NCBI GenBank assembly: GCA_002348315.1
Contig: DEAW01000192.1
Coordinates: forward strand, 1-7,961
Source of the DNA: Planctomycetaceae bacterium UBA2972
GTDB lineage: Bacteria; Planctomycetota; Planctomycetia; Pirellulales; Pirellulaceae
Direction: 5' to 3'
DNA: 7,961 bases
Made by a program: the position numbers and the translations under genes
Shown: piece after piece, positions 1-6,500 of the stretch
Layout: every line of letters begins with the position of its first letter
How positions within the stretch are numbered: position 1 is the first letter of the stretch
Notes under the pieces: generated by a model
What the model was told of the DNA's origin: nothing
The model's input: the letters and a program-made list of their open reading frames with translations, nothing else
Database searches by the model: none

Positions 1-2
1 AA

Positions 3-1388
3 ACCAAACAACCAAACATCGTCTTATTGCTTGCCGATGATCTGGGCTACGCAGAATTAGGTATTCAGGGAGATAGTAATCAGGGCGATATCCCTACTCC
101 TCATATCGATTCAATCGCCGAATCCGGAGTTCGGTTCACTGACGGTTACGTGACCGCTGCTTACTGTAGTGCTTCACGGGCCGGGATGATGACCGGCCGC
201 TACCAAACTCGCTTTGGTTACGAGTTCAATCCAACCGGCCATCGTAATGAGGACCCTGATTTTGGATTACCGGCCAGTCAAAAAACGATCGCTGAACAAC
301 TACAACTTGCTGGCTACACAACCGCCCTCATTGGCAAATGGCATCTGGGAGGGTCAGCCGCCTACCATCCGTTTCGACGTGGGTTTGACGAATTCTTTGG
401 CTTCATGCATGAAGGGCATTACTTCATGCCGGCACCCTACCGGGGCGTAACGACAATGCTTCGCCGTAAAGCTCTACCGGGCGGATCCAGTGGTCGCTGG
501 TTTAGTAAAAATGAAGCTTTGATTTACACCGATCACATGGGCTACAACGAGCCTGATTATGATGCGGACAATCCCATTCTGCGGGGAGGACAACCTGTTG
601 AGGAGCATGAATATCTAACTGACGCATTCACACGAGAAGCGGTTGATTTTATTAATCGAGCGAGTGACCGGCCATTCTTTCTGTACCTTGCTTACAATGC
701 TGTTCATTCGCCATTACAAGGAGCTGACAAATACATGAAGAAGTTCTCCGGCATCGAGGACATTCATCGCAGAATTTTTGCAGCCATGCTGGCCAATCTG
801 GATGACAGTGTAGGAGAAGTACTCAGTGCTTTAGAAGCGAACCATTTAATGGAAAACACGATTATCGTCTTTCTGAGTGATAACGGAGGCCCGACTCGTG
901 AACTCACTTCTTCCAATCTCCCACTCAAAGGAGAAAAAGGGATGATGTACGAAGGCGGCATCCGCGTTCCGTTCCTCATGCAATTCAAGGGTACAATCCC
1001 AGCCGGGACAACCTACCGACATCCCGTTATTTCCACCGATCTCATGGCGACTTTTACTGCGGCCGCCGGAGCACCCAAGCCTAAAGGGCCATTGGACAGC
1101 GTCAATCTCATCCCTTATGTCTCCGGAGAAAATACCGAGGCTCCTCATGAATATTTGTTTTGGCGAGTGGGTCAGAAACGCGCCATACGCATGGGTGACT
1201 GGAAAGCATTATTAGAACCAACTCGTTTTGGTTCTCCGCACTGGCAGCTCTACGATCTCTCGGTCGACTTCCGCGAAAACTTCGATATGGCCATGATTAA
1301 GCCCGATATCTTAAAATCTCTGCAGGACAAATGGTCGTCGGTCAATGCAGAGATGATCGATCCTATTTTTGACCCTCGCAAAAAGTAA
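3..1388 (+). CDS. Secreted type I sulfatase (arylsulfatase A-like), 5' end missing
   Basis: This is a formylglycine-dependent sulfatase that hydrolyses sulfate esters, probably on sulfated polysaccharide and outside the cytoplasm. The frame is open to the left edge and reads TKQPNIVLLLADDLGY, the normal first strand of the family. The TTG at 27 is therefore an internal Leu, and the true start and probable signal peptide lie outside the window. Counting that Leu as residue 1, the metal-binding Asp pair is at 4-5, the CSASR motif at 47-51 (Cys47 becomes formylglycine), GKWHLG at 103-108, SDNGG at 284-288 and the LKGEKG lysine near 301-304. The C-terminal part ends in a normal way (DWKALL, then LYDL, then a stop after DPRKK). 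All catalytic landmarks are present, so it should be active. The substrate cannot be read from the sequence; the general look is like arylsulfatase A or GalNAc-6-sulfatase. A small PDZ-like gene follows 48 bases downstream. Confidence 0.93.
   Translation, partial: TKQPNIVLLLADDLGYAELGIQGDSNQGDIPTPHIDSIAESGVRFTDGYVTAAYCSASRAGMMTGRYQTRFGYEFNPTGHRNEDPDFGLPASQKTIAEQLQLAGYTTALIGKWHLGGSAAYHPFRRGFDEFFGFMHEGHYFMPAPYRGVTTMLRRKALPGGSSGRWFSKNEALIYTDHMGYNEPDYDADNPILRGGQPVEEHEYLTDAFTREAVDFINRASDRPFFLYLAYNAVHSPLQGADKYMKKFSGIEDIHRRIFAAMLANLDDSVGEVLSALEANHLMENTIIVFLSDNGGPTRELTSSNLPLKGEKGMMYEGGIRVPFLMQFKGTIPAGTTYRHPVISTDLMATFTAAAGAPKPKGPLDSVNLIPYVSGENTEAPHEYLFWRVGQKRAIRMGDWKALLEPTRFGSPHWQLYDLSVDFRENFDMAMIKPDILKSLQDKWSSVNAEMIDPIFDPRKK
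165..179 (+). other. Sulfatase formylglycine signature CSASR
   Basis: The codons read Cys-Ser-Ala-Ser-Arg, fitting the C-x-(P/A)-x-R motif recognised by formylglycine-generating enzymes. The Cys codon TGT at 165-167 is the one converted to formylglycine. A Cys-type rather than Ser-type motif is compatible with aerobic FGE or with a radical-SAM maturase. Neither maturase is encoded in the window. Confidence 0.9.
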
Positions 1389-1422
1389 TCCGGATTCTAA
1401 CCCCGATGCTGATTTAGCCCAC

Positions 1423-1427
1423 GGAAG
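1423..1427 (+). promoter_or_regulatory. Ribosome binding site of the PDZ-like gene
   Basis: GGAAG lies 9 bases before the ATG at 1437 and supports that start. The 48-base gap after the sulfatase shows no convincing terminator or promoter, so co-transcription with the sulfatase is plausible. Confidence 0.5.
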
Positions 1428-1436
1428 CCATAAACA

Positions 1437-1793
1437 ATGCAAAAACTCCTGATAATCACCACGGCTCTCGTTTTCCTATTGGCCAATTCAACTTTACAAG
1501 CCGCTGAGACCTACCACCTTCAACGCGGTGACGTAATTACGCACGTCAACACGTTAGAAATCCGTCGTATCAAAGAATTCTGGAAAGCTGTCAAACACTC
1601 GGAAGCAACCATGTACCTAACGGTTCAATCCACTGACGGCTCAAAAAAGGCACTTCATGTTGAACTCAGAAATCACAAATTCGGCCCCATCGCTCGGTTT
1701 GGTGCGGATGTATCCGTCCATCAACGGCAGGGCGTCAAGGTCACGAATGTGAGACGTAACTCACCCGCCACTCAGTGCCATCTGGCTAATTGA
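1437..1793 (+). CDS. Small secreted PDZ-like protein, permuted or truncated
   Basis: This 118-residue protein has no function I can name. Residues 1-23 form a signal peptide (MQKLL, a hydrophobic stretch, then LQAA with cleavage near AETY), so it is exported. Residues 28-77 (from LQRGDVITHVN to LHVELR) resemble the second half of a bacterial PDZ domain: the GDVI strand, the helix with EFWKAV, then the strands LTVQS and LHVEL. Residues 88-118 (FGADVSV, GVKVTNVRRNSPATQC) resemble the first half of a PDZ domain, and the protein stops at CHLAN, just where GDVI would normally follow. The halves are in reverse order, so this is either a circularly permuted single PDZ fold or a tandem PDZ protein that lost its end. 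The stop lies 9 bases from the convergent sulfatase stop, which leaves no room for a missing tail. PDZ domains bind peptide C-termini; a role beside a sulfatase is unknown. Confidence 0.7.
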   Translation: MQKLLIITTALVFLLANSTLQAAETYHLQRGDVITHVNTLEIRRIKEFWKAVKHSEATMYLTVQSTDGSKKALHVELRNHKFGPIARFGADVSVHQRQGVKVTNVRRNSPATQCHLAN

Positions 1794-1802
1794 CACGAGT
1801 TT

Positions 1803-3218
1803 CTATCTGCCAGACAATTGTGCCTGAATTTGAGGGATACGTGCATGCGTATCGTTGTGAGTACGGACATACTGTACTAAACCAGCACGCATCTTCGCGG
1901 CCACTCGGGCATACTTCGGATTCCCGAAAAGATTCACAACTTCATTAGGATCTTTTTGCACATCGATCAACCATGGTGTATCTGCTGCTGAGATCACTAG
2001 TTTGTATTGAGCTGAAACCGCCGCTAACCATTCATTCCCGGGCGTACTGCGAAGGAAAGCAATATCTTCCCACGGTTTCTGTAACGTTCCTTGTAGCAGG
2101 CGTGTCGCATTCCTCCCGTCAGATGTATAGTTACCCTGCACATCCATCATCGGCAGGATTGTCGAAAAGAAGTCCACCGTCGTCAATGCTTCATTCACCA
2201 TGCGACCTTCGGGCAGCAACCACGGAGCATAAACAATAAAGGGCACTCTGGCAGAACCCTCATACGGAACGCCTTTATTAAGCCGTCCATGTTCGCCGCA
2301 TAAATCTCCATGATCTGACGTAAACACAATAATCGTATTTTCTAACAACTCTTCATCCCGCAGCGTCTGAATGAGTTTTCCAACATTGTCGTCGATACAT
2401 TTAACCATGCCGTAATACGCCGGCATGATTTTTCGTAACTGAGCGGCTGTCACATCGGCTCCCTTGCCCCACTTCGGAGTTTGGCCCGGAGTCCGCATCA
2501 ACGTTGTCGGGATCGGCACTTTGACATCAGCGTACATCGTATCGTACGGAGCTCGAACTGTGTTGGGTCCATGCGGATCAGGTAGACTGATGTAATAACA
2601 AAACGGTTCATCACGATGCTCCTGGATAAACTCCACGGCACGATCACATAGAAAGTCTGTTGAGAACGACCTGGCGTCCGCACCAGCAAGACTATAGGTA
2701 GGTTGATTCTGAGCGTTTCGAGCGCCGACACGGGGCTTGGAGTTTTTGATTTCAAGATTCTTCCAGTGACCGCGGTTGAACATATAGCGGTTGTCATCAA
2801 AACCGAATTTACGCTCAGGACTCCACTGTGGTTTACCTCCTCCATCGAGATGCCACTTCCCGGCAAATCCCGTTGCATAACCTTGCTGTTTGAGAATAGA
2901 TGCAAAAGTTACCACGCCATCATTCAACGGGATGTTATTCGTGACCACAGGAGTCTTTTGGGGATACCGACCTGAAATAAATGATGCTCGGGACGGTGAG
3001 CAGACCGGAGTGACTGCATAGTAGCTGGTACACAATACGCCATGCTCAGCCAACCAGTCGATATGCTGAGTGTCGACGATATCGCCGCCATAGCAGCCAA
3101 GCGTCCCAAAATGATGCTCATCTGTTTGGATGATCAACAAATTAGGTTTAGCAATCGTTTCAGTACGGCATACGAATAAAACTAATAAGAAGAGAATGCT
3201 TGATAGTTTCACTGTCAT
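1803..3218 (-). CDS. Secreted type I sulfatase, complete
   Basis: This 471-residue formylglycine-dependent sulfatase is full length for the family. A signal peptide spans about residues 1-23 (hydrophobic ILFLLVLFV, cleavage likely after TIA, before KPNLLII). There is a Cys at 17, but its lipobox is poor, so a lipoprotein is less likely. Catalytic landmarks are QTDEH at 31-35, CSPSR at 73-77 with Cys73 as the formylglycine precursor, GKWHLDG at 120-126, DPHGP at 214-218, SDHGD at 301-305, GEHG at 308-311 and Lys315 in NKG. The TDEH and SDHGDLCGEHG style resembles the choline-sulfatase/iduronate-2-sulfatase/heparan-sulfatase branch and differs from the plus-strand sulfatase, so the two probably act on different sulfate positions or glycans (inference). 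The ATG at 3216-3218 is chosen because it gives a clean signal peptide; its ribosome site is weak (AGGT about 8 bases upstream). It begins 29 bases after the small secreted gene on the same strand. Confidence 0.94.
   Translation of the reverse strand: MTVKLSSILFLLVLFVCRTETIAKPNLLIIQTDEHHFGTLGCYGGDIVDTQHIDWLAEHGVLCTSYYAVTPVCSPSRASFISGRYPQKTPVVTNNIPLNDGVVTFASILKQQGYATGFAGKWHLDGGGKPQWSPERKFGFDDNRYMFNRGHWKNLEIKNSKPRVGARNAQNQPTYSLAGADARSFSTDFLCDRAVEFIQEHRDEPFCYYISLPDPHGPNTVRAPYDTMYADVKVPIPTTLMRTPGQTPKWGKGADVTAAQLRKIMPAYYGMVKCIDDNVGKLIQTLRDEELLENTIIVFTSDHGDLCGEHGRLNKGVPYEGSARVPFIVYAPWLLPEGRMVNEALTTVDFFSTILPMMDVQGNYTSDGRNATRLLQGTLQKPWEDIAFLRSTPGNEWLAAVSAQYKLVISAADTPWLIDVQKDPNEVVNLFGNPKYARVAAKMRAGLVQYVRTHNDTHARIPQIQAQLSGR
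2988..3002 (-). other. Sulfatase formylglycine signature CSPSR
   Basis: The minus strand reads TGC TCA CCG TCC CGA, Cys-Ser-Pro-Ser-Arg, the canonical C-x-P-x-R site. The Cys codon at 3000-3002 is the formylglycine precursor of the minus-strand sulfatase. Confidence 0.92.
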
Positions 3219-3247
3219 ACTCGTACCTACATCAACGCTGTTAAAAA

Positions 3248-3464
3248 CTACTTGGACTTTTTTTCTTTATTGGGAAGTACTTTGAAATTGGAGTTTGGCA
3301 TCGGAGCATATTCCTTCCCGGACAATTCTTCGATCTTCTCCAGTAGCTTTTTGGTCAAGACTTCCTGAAGCAGCTTCTGTTTGGCGAACCACAATCTGAG
3401 CCTCAACCGGCAACGCCGATGTGAACAGCATCAAACCCAGAGTTAACTGAATTTTGCGGAACAT
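3248..3464 (-). pseudogene. Small secreted lysine-rich protein with apparent frameshift
   Basis: An ATG at 3462-3464 opens a clear signal peptide (MFRKIQ, then LGLMLF, ending PVEAQ). Read straight on, the frame gives 65 residues ending at 3267, and its mature part looks like noise (ATGEDRR, SDAKLQ). In the next frame the same DNA reads smoothly as FAKQKLLQEVLTKKLLEKIE, then ELSGKEYAPM, PNSNFKVLPN and KEKKSK, to a TAG at 3248-3250. Removing one base near 3386-3392 (the GTGGTTCGCC stretch on the minus strand) joins signal peptide and tail into one 71-residue protein. The tail would be a basic amphipathic helix followed by a Pro/Asn/Lys-rich end. The cause could be a real mutation, a sequencing error or, less likely, programmed frameshifting; no slippery site is obvious. 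The family is not recognised. It lies between the giant redox gene and the sulfatase on the same strand, so co-transcription is likely. Confidence 0.6.
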
Positions 3465-3548
3465 AATCGACTACTCCAACGTAAAAACGAAACCATCAAC
3501 TTTGCTTTATTAGAACGTCCGGGCCTTTGTTTTAGTACAGAAAAGTAC
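3465..3548 (-). other. Intergenic spacer without clear terminator
   Basis: This 84-base gap separates the giant redox gene from the small secreted gene. It contains a short AGTAC/GTACT inverted repeat just after the stop, with a 6-base loop and no following T-run on the minus strand, so it is not a convincing intrinsic terminator. No good -35/-10 pair was found by eye. Read-through transcription is therefore the simplest reading. Confidence 0.4.
3474..3477 (-). promoter_or_regulatory. Ribosome binding site of the small secreted gene
   Basis: GGAG on the minus strand lies 9 bases before the ATG at 3464. It is the best Shine-Dalgarno match seen in the window and supports that this small gene is, or was, translated from this ATG. 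Confidence 0.55.
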
Positions 3549-6500
3549 TTATTCGACCTCCAGAATTCCGTTCATCACCAACCAGTGTCCCGGAAATGTA
3601 CAAAGATACGGATATTTACCCGGCTGTTCGGGAACCGTGAAATAGATCGTAAATTGCTGTTTGGGAAGCACGATATCCGTAAAGGCGATCACATCGGTTG
3701 TATCCGGAATATATTGTTTGATTGCCGCTTCCGGATCTGAAATCAACTTATTGGCTAATGCCCCAACTCTTGGCAACGTACCGGGTTTCAATAAAGCCCA
3801 GTTATGAGGAACGACATCCGGATTATCAAACGTCAACGCCAACGTTTCACCAGCTTTGGCCTTAATCGTCTTAGTGGCAAACGATAGGTTATTAGCCGCC
3901 TGAATCGTAACGGGCCGAGCATCTCCGATGACGGGAGCAAACGGATTGGGAACGACTTTGGTAGCCAACACTATGTCATTAATAATCGGATGCGGATTCA
4001 GCGGCTTATTGTCTAGTGCCACCAACCCCGGTGCATCTATAAAAGAAGACTGATCGAGTTGATGTGCTGTGATAAACAACTCGCTAAACACTCCCGGAGC
4101 AGTTTGCACACGCAAGTGAATTTGATTGGCGGGTTGGATCTCGGGAATTTCCAGAAACAGCGAGGTACCACCATCGAGCACATGGGCACTTTGAATCGGT
4201 AGGACATCATGACCAATCATTCCCAGGTGCTTTGTTGAGTATTCAGGTGAACCGTACTGAGGTCCAAAACGATAATTCCAGGTCATGGCAAAATGACTCC
4301 TTACCTCGGTCGCTAAGGCTTTGTCCAGCGGTTCCGCAAAATCAAGTCGAATACCATTCTTGTGCAGTCGAAACCCGGTAGGCACCTGAACCGAGCCCCC
4401 TGTATAACGCACTCGCTGAAAGCAGCCATCTTCGGGCGTGTAACATCCCCATCCCTGCATCCCGGTCACATAGAGCTGACCGTCTTTAGGTGAAAATCGA
4501 CCTCGATGGATGCCTGATAAAAAGTCTCCCGGTAATCGTACAACGGCTCCCTGCAATTGCCCTTCAACTTCATCCTTAAGAATCAGAAAATGATTACCCG
4601 TGCCAAACGAAAAGTGAAGCAACTGTCCATTCAGTGGCCCCCAGCGATCACTATTAACAGACTGCTGACCCCCTGTTTGGTTATCCAGCCCACGAGGTAA
4701 ATAGACCAGCGGCAAATTTGGCGTTTCCCCGTCTTTAGGACCACGGAAGCCAAAATGGGGCACAGATTTATCTGAGATCTTCATAGCACAGATCATGCTA
4801 GCCGGAGTCCATTCCCCTTCAGCACAGGGGATTGTCAGCAGGCCATCCGGAGTGAGACCGATACCGTCCGGATTGCGAAATCCTGTTGCAACAATTTCGG
4901 CCTTACTTCCGTCTCCGGAAATCCGGTAGACACCGTCTGCTCCGGAAGCCGTATAAAAACTGCCATCAGCACCACGTTCCAGACCGCAAATAAAGTCATG
5001 CCCACCCGCAGAAGTATTGTGAGCGTCTGAGTAGCATTCATAGAAATCTGCATCTCCGTCATCATCGAGGTCCCACAAACGGACAAGTTGGTCGCGGCAA
5101 AGTACAAAGATACCATCTTCATCAACATGTAACCCGAGCGGTTGATGCAGGCCTGTTGCAAATCGGCTCCAGCGTGCTTCTTTCGATGGATACTGCAGGT
5201 TCTCAACCTTCCAGACATCCCCATGCATCGTCGCGAGCAAGGCATCTCCATTGGGAAGTATGACAAGTCCGCTACCCATGACCGGCACGTTCCAGGGATT
5301 ATCCAATGGCAGCTTAAAGGTATCGATGGCGTAAGGACCATCGGTACCATGTGTAATTTCAGTCGTGATGACTTCCGGTTCCGATTCACCTAACCCTGTA
5401 AAGAATGACTCCGGCAATGCTTCTTCCCGAAGTTGAAACTCGCGAACAAACTTGCCGTCTTTGACCCAGGGTGAGTCGAGGTAGGTTTTCCCGTTGAGCG
5501 TATAGTTAAAGTAAACTCGGTTTCCCGCTCGGTAGAGCCCGTGGAATTTCATCGTTCCTTCCAGTTTCTTCCCTTCGACCGTGAGCCCTTTTTCGGGGAA
5601 TTCCACCGGAGTTCCATCCATGGGAACGCCTACCAGGAACCCGTGGCGAATATTAGAAAACTTGATAAAACCATCTTTCCAAACCATCTCATACGACAGC
5701 GTCTCGGGGTTAAAGACACAGGCCAATTCCTGCTGGTCACCAATCCGCACAGTAATTCCACGGTTGATAGTAACACCATTTCCGCGAAAGACTCCTGAGA
5801 GCATGTTGCCTAAGTCCACTTTATTCCAGGCGTCACGTTTCCAGGTCTCTTCATCCTGGTTGCCCCAATGTCCCTGCTGTCCTCCGTCGAGCCCCGGAAA
5901 AGACATCACGACCGGAGGCACACGTTCTCCCTTGACCAACATCTGGCGGAAGAATTCCGATTCCTTGGCATAGAAATCGTATTCCCGATCCCGGTTGATT
6001 GGGTGATTCGAGTAGATATGGCGGGACGCTGGCAAAGGCTGATTATCATAGGCGAACTCAGCAGCACCATGTACATGAGCCGTTGCATGCTCTAATACCG
6101 TCTCAACTTCTGCTAACTCAATCTTTTCTGACTTCCCAAGGTCTAACAAAAAGCTAACTAAATCAAACACCTGCCCATAGGACATCGAACCAACCAGATT
6201 TTGCGGCATGAGTGTTCCGACTTCACGCTCGGCATCAATATCGTCAACGAGAATCTCAACCTGGTGTTCCGGCCCTTTGGTGGGATCGCGAAAGAGAATC
6301 TTTTCCTGATCCCGTTTGAGCACATATCCGCTGAGTGTATCCCCGTCGGCTGTAATCAAAGCGTGTGCCTTGTACTTCTCGTCGATCTTCCGCTTAGGCC
6401 AAAGAAGGGATTCGACAATTTCGTGTGGCTTTCGCTCCAGCGCCAGTCTGGTTAGCTCGGGCCCAACCGTCCCACCGACACTACCGACACGATGACAATT

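Noticed and set aside
1781..1814. Possible bidirectional terminator TCTGGC/GCCAGA at the convergent junction
   Set aside because: The stem is only 6 bases with a 22-base loop and no T-run on either side, so it is likely chance.
2498..2905. A 135-residue open frame on the minus strand inside the sulfatase
   Set aside because: It overlaps the sulfatase catalytic domain in another frame, and its translation has no recognisable domain or signal.
3201..3218. Lipoprotein signal in the minus-strand sulfatase based on Cys17
   Set aside because: The residues before the Cys (LFV) do not fit the lipobox, and a signal peptidase I site after TIA fits better. The Cys codon itself is near 3168-3170.
3374..3392. 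Programmed ribosomal frameshift in the small secreted gene
   Set aside because: No recognised slippery heptamer or internal Shine-Dalgarno plus stop arrangement is visible; mutation or sequencing error is simpler.
3534..3549. AGTAC/GTACT inverted repeat just after the fusion gene as a terminator
   Set aside because: The 5-base AT-rich stem is not followed by a T-run on the minus strand and is too weak to call.
4835..5389. A 184-residue open frame on the minus strand inside the giant fusion gene
   Set aside because: It is a shifted-frame shadow of the beta-propeller region, whose own frame carries clear conserved motifs throughout.
5541..6095. Overlapping plus-strand open frames of 75-130 residues
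   Set aside because: They are antisense to the DUF6797-like region and show no domain, signal peptide or mutual consistency.
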